Program-made: the position numbers and the translations under genes
Assembly (NCBI GenBank): GCA_026003175.1
Contig: BPGT01000005.1
Span: 1-64,000, forward strand
Direction of reading: 5' to 3'
From: Armatimonadota bacterium
GTDB lineage: Bacteria > Armatimonadota > HRBIN16
DNA length: 64,000 nucleotides
Part shown: piece after piece, positions 49,950-57,922 of the stretch
How positions within the stretch are numbered: the stretch's first letter is position 1
Layout of the letters: every line of letters starts with the position of its first letter
The notes under the pieces: generated by a model
What the model was told of the DNA's origin: nothing
Database searches by the model: none
What the model saw: the letters and a program-made list of their open reading frames with translations, nothing else

Positions 49950-51628
49950 GGGCGTACCTCCTCGTGCACCAGCTGGTTGTTGAAATAGATGCGGAACACG
50001 ACGTTGCGTCCTCGCGCCCGAACGGGAACAATCAGTCGCTCGCCTCCGTAATGCGGCTCATCCAGAACGGTGTACACGCCCAGCACATCCTGCACTTCCA
50101 GACGCACTTGCACCACCTCGTCGGGAGCACCTTTCACCGGAATGACCAGTTCGAAGCCCCGTTCCACCCCCTCTTCGGGCACAGGTAGTGGGGGTGGTCC
50201 CTTGCTAACCACCAGGTCCACCGGTGCGTCCCTGTTTACCCTTTGTCTGGGAGCGGGTGACTGCGAGAGAACCGTGCCTGCAGGGGCGGTGGGATGCGCT
50301 CTCTCCTCAACCTTCCCCACCTGCAAACCCGCCTGCATCAACCTCTGGCGAGCGTCTGCTTCACTCAAACCCTGAACGTTGGGTACCTCTACCGTGCGCG
50401 AGCCTTTGCTTACCCATACCTGTACCGTCGCGCCTGCCTTCACATTCGTTCCAGGTTCAGGTTGCACCAGGTATACCGTTCCCGCTGGAAACTGTTCGTT
50501 GTAATCTTCTTGCCGGATAACCAGATTCAGCCCAGCTTCCTGCGCCAGCCGCCGCGCCTCTACAAGCAGTTTGCCTTGCAAATTGGGCACGGGCACTTCT
50601 TTCACCGGACGGGTTATCCAGAACCACACCACAACGAACGCAACCACTATCAACGCCGCTAGCACTGTCAGCGCACGAAAAGCATAATTGATGAAGCGCA
50701 GCTCCGCGTCTTCGGGCTCCACTCTGCGTGCTTCCTGCACCTGCGAAGCTGGCGCAGTGCTCCCTGGGGCGCGTTCCAGAGGTGACCACGATAACGGCTT
50801 GCCAAAGCGCAGCGCATCGTGTACCGCGCGAAGGTCCTGCAGCATCGCGCTCATGTCGGGATATCGCTGCTCGGGCAGCTTCTGCATCGCCTTCAGCACA
50901 ATACCCTCCACTGCCCGGGGAACGCCGGGGTTTACTGCGCGCGGGCTGGGCGGGGGGTCCTTGGCATGACGCAGCGCTACCGCTACCGGTGTATCTGCAG
51001 GGAAGGGAACCCCTCCAGTAACCATCTCAAACAAGATGACCCCCAGCGCATACACGTCCGCAGCGGGTGTTACCATCCACCCCTCCGAAACCTCCGGAGG
51101 AAGATACGGCGCGGCGCGCGTTAGCCATGCCGTTTGTGCCATTGGCGAAGCCTGGAACGCGGGCAGCAGTCCGAAATCGGTAACCTTAATCAGCCCCTCC
51201 TGAGACACAATGATGTTATGCGGGCGCAAATCGCCATGCGCTATCCCCGCGCGGTGTGCGCTCTCCAACCCTTCTGCCACCGCCAGAGCGATATCGATGG
51301 CTACCGATAACGTAAAAGGAGCCACCCTGCGGATGCGCTCTTTCAGATTGATGCCCCGCACGAACTCGGTAACCAGCACCAGCTGCCCCTCGTGTTCGCC
51401 AACATGCAGGATACGGGCGATACGCGGATGATTGAGAGATGCGGTGGTGGAGAAGCATTGCTTGAGCGCCTGAACCAACGCCGTATCATCGGCAAAGGCG
51501 GGTTGTAACAGCTTCACGGTGACCAGCGCGCTGGTTTCGTGGTCTCTGGCACGGTAGGCGGCGAAGAGGCTTCCTTCCCCCAGCTTTTCCAGCAGCTCGT
51601 ACCGCCCAGCCAGCACCCGGCTAATCAC
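49946..51628 (-). CDS. PASTA-domain serine/threonine protein kinase
   Basis: A 560-residue membrane kinase of the PknB/PrkC type. The kinase domain (1-270) has LGEGSLFAAYRARD, K39, loop H131-G-D133-L-R-P-H-N138, and D151FG. Note the loop reads HGDLRPHN: Gly and Arg replace the usual HRD Arg and catalytic-loop Lys, so activity is plausible but not certain. A transmembrane helix follows (about 313-335), then two PASTA repeats (PVPNLQGK... and VEVPNVQGL...) and a C-terminal beta domain. PASTA domains bind muropeptides. GTG start 51628. Confidence 0.88.
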   Translation of the reverse strand: MISRVLAGRYELLEKLGEGSLFAAYRARDHETSALVTVKLLQPAFADDTALVQALKQCFSTTASLNHPRIARILHVGEHEGQLVLVTEFVRGINLKERIRRVAPFTLSVAIDIALAVAEGLESAHRAGIAHGDLRPHNIIVSQEGLIKVTDFGLLPAFQASPMAQTAWLTRAAPYLPPEVSEGWMVTPAADVYALGVILFEMVTGGVPFPADTPVAVALRHAKDPPPSPRAVNPGVPRAVEGIVLKAMQKLPEQRYPDMSAMLQDLRAVHDALRFGKPLSWSPLERAPGSTAPASQVQEARRVEPEDAELRFINYAFRALTVLAALIVVAFVVVWFWITRPVKEVPVPNLQGKLLVEARRLAQEAGLNLVIRQEDYNEQFPAGTVYLVQPEPGTNVKAGATVQVWVSKGSRTVEVPNVQGLSEADARQRLMQAGLQVGKVEERAHPTAPAGTVLSQSPAPRQRVNRDAPVDLVVSKGPPPLPVPEEGVERGFELVIPVKGAPDEVVQVRLEVQDVLGVYTVLDEPHYGGERLIVPVRARGRNVVFRIYFNNQLVHEEVRP

Positions 51629-51845
51629 GCTTTTTCGCCCCCTTTACCGTCTTCCCGGAAGAGGTCGCGCGACGAGCCAGCAGAACCACTCCACCTATCA
51701 AGCACAGGGCATATGCCTTCTCCAGCACCGACACGCTCACCTCCGACAAGCCATATGGTAATCCCAGGAAGACCATCGCCACCACAGCAACCCACGCTGC
51801 TCCAATAATGTCCAGCACAATCGCCGACAATTGGCTATCTCCCAT
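51621..51845 (-). CDS. small membrane protein (74 aa)
   Basis: Two predicted transmembrane helices (about 10-30 and 42-58) and a basic C-terminal tail (RRATSSGKTVKGAKKRD). ATG 51845 shares bases with the aroB stop (TGATG), and the end overlaps the kinase start by 8 bp, so coupling on both sides supports it. No family recognised. Confidence 0.6.
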   Translation of the reverse strand: MGDSQLSAIVLDIIGAAWVAVVAMVFLGLPYGLSEVSVSVLEKAYALCLIGGVVLLARRATSSGKTVKGAKKRD

Positions 51846-52969
51846 CACATCGCCTCCCGAGGAAACCTTTCGCGATGTACACTCAGTGCGTGCAACACCT
51901 CTTTCTCATTCACCACGAGCGGCAGGCGTGCCTGCCCGATGCGCTCGATCAGCACAAAACGCACTTGCCCATCGCGTGCCTTCTTATCGCGCACCATGAC
52001 AGCAAGCAGCGATTCGAACTCCACCTCACGAGGCAAAGCAACTGGTAAACCGAGAGCACGCAGCGCACGCGCTATCTCTTCCGTCGTTCCAGCGGGGGTG
52101 ACTCCCACCACTTCCCCAACCAGTGCGGCGGATACCATGCCGATAGACACCGCCTCGCCGTGCAGCAAGCGACCGTAGCCCGCTACTGCTTCCAGAGCGT
52201 GTCCAACCGTGTGCCCAAAGTTCAGGATGGCACGAATGCCTTGCTCGGTCTCATCTTCTGAGACGATATTTGCTTTAATCTCGCAGCAGCGATAGATAAT
52301 CCCGGCAAGGTGCGTGCTATATCCTCGCCGCAGACTGTTTGCTTCAGCGTTCACCAGGCGCCACAATGTTTCGTCTGCGATTATACCATACTTCAACACC
52401 TCTGCTAAACCAGCCTTGAAATGACGGCGAGAAAGCGTCTTTAAGGTGTCTGTATCTATCAATACCAGAACAGGCTGATGGAACGCTCCGACCAGATTCT
52501 TGCCCTCGGGCAGGTTGACGCCCGTTTTACCGCCTACACTGGAGTCTACCTGTGCCAGCAGGGTGGTCGGAATCTGCACATAACGCACCCCGCGCAGGTA
52601 GCACGCCGCCACAAACCCTGCCAGGTCGCCGATGACGCCTCCTCCAAGCGCTACCACGAGGCAACGCCTGTCCAGAGCCAGCTGCGCCATCCGCCGAAGC
52701 AAACGGCCGGCGATATCCCACCGCTTCGTGCGCTCGCCCGGAGGAACCGTCAGCAGATGCGCCGGAATGCCTTCTTGCTCCAGAGACTGTTGCAGAGGCT
52801 CTCCGTACCACTCCGCCAGCCGGGGATGGGATACGATAACCACCTGTGAGGGTTGCAAAGCGCGTATACGCTCTGATGCACTCTGCAGCACCCCGGAGCC
52901 GATAACGATGGGGTAGCTGCGCTCACCCAGCTGCACATGAAGATTTAACGGAGAGAAGTTGGTTTCCAT
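51845..52969 (-). CDS. aroB: 3-dehydroquinate synthase
   Basis: A 374-residue NAD-dependent enzyme of the shikimate pathway. GERTKRWDIAGRLL, ALGGGVIGDLAGFVAACYLRGVRYVQIPTTLLAQVDSSVGGKTGVN, RCCEIKANIVSEDETEQGIRAILNFGHTVGHALE, and HGEAVSIGM cover NAD binding and zinc ligands (E, H, H). It overlaps aroK by 25 bp. Together aroK-aroB form a typical pair. Confidence 0.95.
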   Translation of the reverse strand: METNFSPLNLHVQLGERSYPIVIGSGVLQSASERIRALQPSQVVIVSHPRLAEWYGEPLQQSLEQEGIPAHLLTVPPGERTKRWDIAGRLLRRMAQLALDRRCLVVALGGGVIGDLAGFVAACYLRGVRYVQIPTTLLAQVDSSVGGKTGVNLPEGKNLVGAFHQPVLVLIDTDTLKTLSRRHFKAGLAEVLKYGIIADETLWRLVNAEANSLRRGYSTHLAGIIYRCCEIKANIVSEDETEQGIRAILNFGHTVGHALEAVAGYGRLLHGEAVSIGMVSAALVGEVVGVTPAGTTEEIARALRALGLPVALPREVEFESLLAVMVRDKKARDGQVRFVLIERIGQARLPLVVNEKEVLHALSVHRERFPREAM

Positions 52970-53487
52970 GCTTGAAGCAGCTCCTCGATGTGCTGTACCG
53001 CCTCCTCAGGCGAGAGGGCGGAAGTATCCACGCGGATGTCGGCACAGGCATAAGCGACCTCGCGTTCACGCAACAGTCGACGTATCTCCGCCAGCGGGTC
53101 GGGGGCAGAAGCCAGCTTCGGTCGTGTCTGCACAGGCTGAACACGCTGTAAAATCACCTCTGGTTCTGCCGTCAACAACACGATAACCGCATGTCGGCGC
53201 AGGGAGTGCACGTTCTCCGGTCGTGTGGGTACCCCTCCTCCGGTGGCAATAACCAGGTGATGCTGGGTTTCCAAACTGCGCAGAACCTCTGTTTCCTGCT
53301 GACGGAAGTACTCCTCACCGAAACGCTCGAAAATCTGCGCCACGCTACAGCCCACTTTCTCTTCTATCAGCGAATCGGTGTCCACAAATCTCCATCCCCA
53401 CCGCTGCGCCAGCATTTGCCCCAGCAGGCTCTTGCCGGTGCCCATAAATCCGATAAGCGCGACGTTCGGAAGCACGTTGTGTTGCAT
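52945..53487 (-). CDS. aroK: shikimate kinase
   Basis: A 180-residue P-loop kinase. Walker A GFMGTGKSLLGQ, shikimate-binding DTDSLIEEKVG and FRQQETEVLRSL, and ATGGGVPTRPEN. I start at ATG 53487 (MQHNV); the 18 residues before it overlap a GC-rich hairpin. No strong ribosome-binding site is visible, so the start is provisional. It follows the pilus secretin gene. Confidence 0.92.
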   Translation of the reverse strand: MQHNVLPNVALIGFMGTGKSLLGQMLAQRWGWRFVDTDSLIEEKVGCSVAQIFERFGEEYFRQQETEVLRSLETQHHLVIATGGGVPTRPENVHSLRRHAVIVLLTAEPEVILQRVQPVQTRPKLASAPDPLAEIRRLLREREVAYACADIRVDTSALSPEEAVQHIEELLQAWKPTSLR

Positions 53488-53503
53488 AGGCAGACGAGAA
53501 GCG

Positions 53504-53523
53504 CGGGGGTGTTCACCCCCGCG
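53504..53523 (-). terminator. GC-rich hairpin between the secretin gene and aroK
   Basis: GCGGGGGTG (53504-53512) and CACCCCCGC (53515-53523) form a 9-bp stem with a two-base loop. No T-run, so it may attenuate rather than end transcription. Confidence 0.45.
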
Positions 53524-53552
53524 CCGATCCGTAACGAGCAATGGTCGGAACC

Positions 53553-55259
53553 TTAGGGCGTCACGCCTATGGTCGGTGCTCCTGTCTCCTCGAGAATACG
53601 AGGCGTCAGGAAAATCAGCAGTTCGGTGTCATCCTGCGACAGGTTGGTGGAACGGAACAGATGCCCAATCCACGGCAGGTCGCCGAGAATGGGGAACTTC
53701 GCCACCGAGTTGTCCTCGCTGCGCCGGATGAATCCACCTAGCACTACCGTTTGCCCGCTGGGCACACGCCGCGTGGTGAACACCGCCTGGCTGTTGACAA
53801 TGGGGAAGGAGCTGCCATCCGGCGCACGCACCGAACCCGTAATGTCTGACAGCTGCAATGGGATAAACAGGGTGATAGTACCGTCACCATTGATGCGCGG
53901 GGTGACGGTCATCCCGGAAACCACCGGCACGTAGTTCACCTGGCTACCCTGAATCACCTGACCCTGCCCCGGCGTGGTGAACACAGTGGTCACGAAAGGC
54001 ACCTGCGTTTGAACGAGTATCGAGCCCGGCGTGTTGTTCAGAGTAGTGATAAGCGGAGCCTGTATCACACGCCCACGCGCGTTGGACATGGCGGTGCGCA
54101 GTTCCGTAACCAGATTGCCTGCGCTGTAGCGGATGAAAATATTACCACCAGATGCGAAAGTGCCGGGCACGTTGCCCGCTTGCGTGTTCAGCTGTTGTAC
54201 GAGCCAGTCGATGCCGAACTGCTTCACTTCGCTGACCTTCACGGTCACGAATTCCGCTTTAATTTCCACCTGCTTGGGAGCCACGTCCAGCAGGCGGATG
54301 AAGCGGCGGATGTTTTCGATGTCTTCGTCGGTGCCCACCACGATGAGGGAGTTGTCCACGTCCACCGCGATGATGCGTGCCTGGTCACTGAGCTGCACGA
54401 GCTGTCCACCCGCTGCGCCCAGACCACCGACCCCGCCTCCTGGCTGTCCGAAACCGCCACCAACGCCACCGAAACCTCCTGCACCCGGCTGTCCCAGTCC
54501 ACCAACGCCGCCACGATAGCCACCGACCTGTCCGCCGATGCCGTAGCCCAATCCACCCCCAAAGGCGCCGCGTTGGTCAAAGCCAGTGTTGGGGGTGGGT
54601 GTATGCTCGGCAGTGCTGGAGTTATTGGTAGTGGTTGGTGCCGTTGGTGTTTGCTGAGGTGTTGGCAGGATCGGCTGGGGTTGAGTGAGTGGGCGCATAC
54701 CGGGGCGCGTCATATCCATCAGGTGTTCAATCAAGGCGCCGCTGTTGCGAGCCGCCCAGTCCAGCCCAACGATCTCGGGGTCTGCACGCAGTTGCATCAG
54801 AAACTCGCTCGGGTTGATGTACTGCAGTTTCATCTTTTCGGTGCGTACCCGCGCGGGTGCGGGTGCAGGAGCAGGTTCCTGTGGCTGTGTTGTGGCAACC
54901 GTTTCAGGCTCTTTACCCTGCGGTCCGACGATAAACACACCATCTTCAGTGCGACGCACTCGTGCACCCGCCGAGCGTGCCAGATATTCCAGCGCCTTGT
55001 CCAGCGGCATATCCACCAGATTCACGTTCACTCGCGGATAGGGCTTGTCGCTCGGCTCCAGCACGATGCTGGCTCCACTGCGCTGCATCAGCATGTTCAC
55101 CGCATCACGAAACTCTGCTTCAACCAGTGTCAGGCTCACTAACGGCATATTGCCCTGAGCACGTGGGGCACCTGCCGCTGGTAGCGAACCCCATCCACTC
55201 CATACAGCACAAGCCACCACCAATGGTAATGCGACGTTCCGCCATTTACGGAGTGTCAT
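53553..55259 (-). CDS. pilQ: type IV pilus secretin (PilQ-like)
   Basis: A 568-residue outer-membrane secretin with signal peptide. Residues about 40-115 are an STN/N0 domain (VSLTLVEAEFRDAVNMLMQRSG, VNVNLVDMPLDKALEYL). A Pro/Gln/Thr linker and a long Gly-rich insert follow (about 215-285), then an N1-like domain (DNSLIVVGTDEDIENIRRFIRLLDVAPKQVEIKAEFV) and the secretin beta-barrel ending in GQTVVLGGFIRR, GDLPWIGHLFR and ELLIFLTPRIL. The Gly-rich insert is unusual for PilQ. AAAGGAGGAC site before ATG 55259. It is the last gene of the pil cluster. Confidence 0.88.
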   Translation of the reverse strand: MTLRKWRNVALPLVVACAVWSGWGSLPAAGAPRAQGNMPLVSLTLVEAEFRDAVNMLMQRSGASIVLEPSDKPYPRVNVNLVDMPLDKALEYLARSAGARVRRTEDGVFIVGPQGKEPETVATTQPQEPAPAPAPARVRTEKMKLQYINPSEFLMQLRADPEIVGLDWAARNSGALIEHLMDMTRPGMRPLTQPQPILPTPQQTPTAPTTTNNSSTAEHTPTPNTGFDQRGAFGGGLGYGIGGQVGGYRGGVGGLGQPGAGGFGGVGGGFGQPGGGVGGLGAAGGQLVQLSDQARIIAVDVDNSLIVVGTDEDIENIRRFIRLLDVAPKQVEIKAEFVTVKVSEVKQFGIDWLVQQLNTQAGNVPGTFASGGNIFIRYSAGNLVTELRTAMSNARGRVIQAPLITTLNNTPGSILVQTQVPFVTTVFTTPGQGQVIQGSQVNYVPVVSGMTVTPRINGDGTITLFIPLQLSDITGSVRAPDGSSFPIVNSQAVFTTRRVPSGQTVVLGGFIRRSEDNSVAKFPILGDLPWIGHLFRSTNLSQDDTELLIFLTPRILEETGAPTIGVTP

Positions 55260-55342
55260 GAACCTCTGTCCTCCTTTTACTCGTTACAGATCGTTTTGTT
55301 GGTTCACAGCGAGACCCGGCACGGAGCCGGGGGCAAGACGCT

Positions 55343-56098
55343 TTAGAAACCACCGCGTCCACCGCCCCAGCCGCCGCCGAAACCACCACGGTTGAAGCCA
55401 CCGCCCCAACCGCCGCCGAAACCGCCACGGTTGAAGCCACCGCCCCAACCGCCGCCGAAACCGCCGAGGCCTCCGCCGCCCCAGCCGCCGCCGAAGCCAC
55501 CGTAGCCGCCACCGAAGCCACCATAGCCGCCACCGAAGCCACCATAGCCGCCACCGAAGCCACCGTAGCCGCCACCGAAGCCACCATAGCCGCCACCGAA
55601 GCCACCGTAGCCGCCACCGCTATAGGTCCAGCCTGTCTGGTTCAGTGCTACTGCGCCTCCGCCCAGTATCTGGGCAATCGCCAGAGAGTCCAGATGCTGC
55701 AGGGTAATTTTCTCCGTGCGCACCTGAGGTTGCGACGGTTCTTCGGGCTGCTGCAGTTCCTGGGTGCCAGTCTCGTACGTCTCCACCTTGGGCGAGATGA
55801 TGTACACGCCACCATCTACGCGGTAGGTAAGTGGGGGATTGGCGGCACGCAGGATAGTGCGCAAGGCCGTCTCGAAGGTAACGTCCTTCAACGACACGGT
55901 GACGTAGCCCTGCACTACCGACTCGTCCAGTGTGTAGTTGTAGCCGGTAGACCGGAAGAGCAACTTCAAAGCGTCCGCGATGCTGGCGCTTTCCAGGGTG
56001 AGCGTTACTCTGGGGCTGCTGCCCTCTTGTGCCACTGCGGACACCATAGCGCTTGCGAGCACCACAAAGCACGCTGCGATGCGTAAAGCTCGATGCAT
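55343..56098 (-). CDS. STN-domain protein with glycine-rich tandem repeats
   Basis: A 251-residue exported protein with start ATG 56098 after TTTGAGGAGGTC. Signal peptide about 1-24. Residues 30-105 are a secretin-type STN/N0 domain, similar to that of the following gene (VTLTLESASIADALKLLFRSTG, VTVSLKDVTFETALRTILRA). A short N1-like start (VRTEKITLQHLDSLAIAQIL) breaks off into six YGGFGGG repeats and further GGFGGGWGGGFNR repeats. No barrel domain is present. It may be a secretin-related surface or accessory pilus protein, or a secretin remnant with a repeat tail. Located between pilP and pilQ. Confidence 0.7.
   Translation of the reverse strand: MHRALRIAACFVVLASAMVSAVAQEGSSPRVTLTLESASIADALKLLFRSTGYNYTLDESVVQGYVTVSLKDVTFETALRTILRAANPPLTYRVDGGVYIISPKVETYETGTQELQQPEEPSQPQVRTEKITLQHLDSLAIAQILGGGAVALNQTGWTYSGGGYGGFGGGYGGFGGGYGGFGGGYGGFGGGYGGFGGGYGGFGGGWGGGGLGGFGGGWGGGFNRGGFGGGWGGGFNRGGFGGGWGGGRGGF
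55484..55620 (-). repeat. 21-bp in-frame tandem repeat (about six units)
   Basis: The unit (CCGCCACCGAAGCCACCATAG on the plus strand, 21 bp, with variants ending CGTAG) repeats about six times and encodes YGGFGGG. It is likely to vary in copy number between strains. Confidence 0.85.
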
Positions 56099-56207
56099 GA
56101 AGATAGACCTCCTCAAATTGTTTCGCTTACCATTCTGGAATCCCTTCCTCTCTGCGCACTTTTTCGCTACTTAGCGCTAAAGCGGCTTGTAGAAGAGATG
56201 ACTTTGG

Positions 56208-57008
56208 TTAGTATTCTTCCAAAAGTCCTGCACCGCCAGGAGCACCTGGAGGCGCGCCGGGCATTCCACCCGGTACACCCGGTATACCACCACCGTATCC
56301 GGGGAAGGTTCGCTGTACCGGCGTAATCGGGGCACCCAGTTTCACTGTAATCTCCCGGGGCTTTTTGCCCAGGGTTGCGAGTACGACCTGATTGGGTTCG
56401 ATACGTGCCACACGCAGCCCGTCAAGGGTGTCGCCGGGTTTGACCACGCGGGGCAGGTCTCCCTGCGTCTCGATAATTGCTGCGACGCTCTGCCCCCACA
56501 TGATGCCTGCCACCCGGCGGTATGGCTGGGGTGGTAGAACATCTTCCTGTTCCTCTTCTTTCGGCTTATAGGTCGGTATCGGCTGGAGACGCACCGGTGT
56601 CACTACCGATAGTATCGGAGGCTTGCTGATATCTGCTTCCCATGGTAGCGGCTTGAACGGGTCAACACGATACTTCGCTGGCGGCTTACCCTCTTTAGGC
56701 AACTCAGCAACCTGCTGTGTCGCACCTGTACCACCGTACCCTCCCATTGCAGGAGCCCCCCTCGGGCCGCCCATTGGCGTCCCTAAGCCCATGGGGCTTG
56801 GTCCGGTTGGGGTTGGTTGGTCCTCGGGTAAACCACCTGTGGGCATGCCACCGGCAGGGCCGGTTGCGGTTGCACCGGGGGAGGTTGTTTGCTGTTGTCC
56901 ACCGCCTCCCATAAACATGAACACTGCCACCGCGACGATAAGGATTACCGCTACCGCACCACCGATAACGATCGGTTTGTTTTTGGGGTCATTGAGCCAC
57001 TGTTGCAT
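56208..57008 (-). CDS. pilP: PilP-like pilus protein
   Basis: A 266-residue protein. N-terminal membrane anchor (VIGGAVAVILIVAVAVFMFM, 13-32), a Gly/Pro-rich linker (35-110), then a PilP-like domain (KYRVDPFKPLP, LPPQPYRRVAGIMWGQSVAAIIETQGDLPRVVKPGDTL with VARIEPNQVVLA). The end is Gly/Pro-rich (GGGIPGVPGG...). It has no lipobox, unlike proteobacterial PilP. It follows pilO. Assignment rests on domain pattern and gene order. Confidence 0.72.
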   Translation of the reverse strand: MQQWLNDPKNKPIVIGGAVAVILIVAVAVFMFMGGGGQQQTTSPGATATGPAGGMPTGGLPEDQPTPTGPSPMGLGTPMGGPRGAPAMGGYGGTGATQQVAELPKEGKPPAKYRVDPFKPLPWEADISKPPILSVVTPVRLQPIPTYKPKEEEQEDVLPPQPYRRVAGIMWGQSVAAIIETQGDLPRVVKPGDTLDGLRVARIEPNQVVLATLGKKPREITVKLGAPITPVQRTFPGYGGGIPGVPGGMPGAPPGAPGGAGLLEEY

Positions 57009-57025
57009 TGTTCCTCAAGCCTCCT

Positions 57026-57907
57026 TTAGTACTCCTCTGCTCCAGGCGCGCCTGCACCGCCGCCAAGGGCGGGTCCTCCTACTCCGGCTCCACCGCCAGG
57101 TGCACCCATCGGAGGGCGTGCGCCGCCCATCGGCGCGCCGGGCATCATTGCACCACCCGGCACCGGACCCGTCATCGGACCGCCCATCATCGGTGCACCC
57201 ATCATGGCACCCGGCATGCCGCCTCCGAACCTGCCCATTCCTGCCATGCCGCCCATTCCGGGCGCACCGCCTGCAGATGGAAGCATCGCGGCGGGCTTAT
57301 CGTCTTTCGCGCGAGGCAGGATGAATAGCGTCGCCGTATACTGCCCAATAAGCTGGGGGCTCACCCCGCTCAATTGCAGTCCGTCCACCAGCACGAGGCG
57401 CGGAGCGTTGTTCCACCGCTCCACATGACGCAGAATGCTTTCAAAGTCCCCCTGCACCTGAAACGTCCCCAGAGGTACAATCCATATCGGCCAGGGCAGC
57501 TGGTTCGGGTCGGTTGTCGGAATGCCGATCGCAAAGCCTCCCAGGAAGATAACATCCTGCGATTTAGAGACGAAATCCTGCAGAAGCTTTGCAGTTCGCT
57601 CCGGCTCTTTCCAGTAAGCCAGTGCTGCTTTCAGGCGGTCGGTCATATCGATATTGGGCATCTTAGATCGCTCATAGCGCGCCCACTTCAACCGCGCCTC
57701 TTCCACCTCTTTCTTCGCGTCCTCCAGCTGCTTCTTTGCCGCAGGCAGCTGGGCAGCTCGCTGGCTGGCGGCTTCTATCTGGGTATCCAGGTTCTTAATC
57801 TCAGCCTGCGTAGGGCGAATCAGTATGAAGAAGATGCCCGACGCAATTACCGCCGACACCACAATGCCTATCACGATAACATTTTGCAGACTAAGTTTGG
57901 AAAGCAT
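57026..57907 (-). CDS. pilO: PilO-like pilus assembly protein
   Basis: A 293-residue protein: one transmembrane helix (about 10-30), a coiled coil (TQAEIKNLDTQIEAASQRAAQLPAAKKQLEDAKKEVEEARLK, split over two blocks), a ferredoxin-like domain (FQVQGDFESILRHVERWNNAPRLVLVDGLQLSG), and a Gly/Met/Pro-rich tail from about residue 215 to the end. The first three parts are the PilO layout; the tail is not. Confidence 0.75.
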   Translation of the reverse strand: MLSKLSLQNVIVIGIVVSAVIASGIFFILIRPTQAEIKNLDTQIEAASQRAAQLPAAKKQLEDAKKEVEEARLKWARYERSKMPNIDMTDRLKAALAYWKEPERTAKLLQDFVSKSQDVIFLGGFAIGIPTTDPNQLPWPIWIVPLGTFQVQGDFESILRHVERWNNAPRLVLVDGLQLSGVSPQLIGQYTATLFILPRAKDDKPAAMLPSAGGAPGMGGMAGMGRFGGGMPGAMMGAPMMGGPMTGPVPGGAMMPGAPMGGARPPMGAPGGGAGVGGPALGGGAGAPGAEEY

Positions 57908-57922
57908 CCTGCGCCCCTCCTT

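Noticed and set aside
55484-55620. Regular 21-bp repeats as a CRISPR array
   Set aside because: The units are directly contiguous without spacers and stay in the reading frame of a Gly-rich protein.
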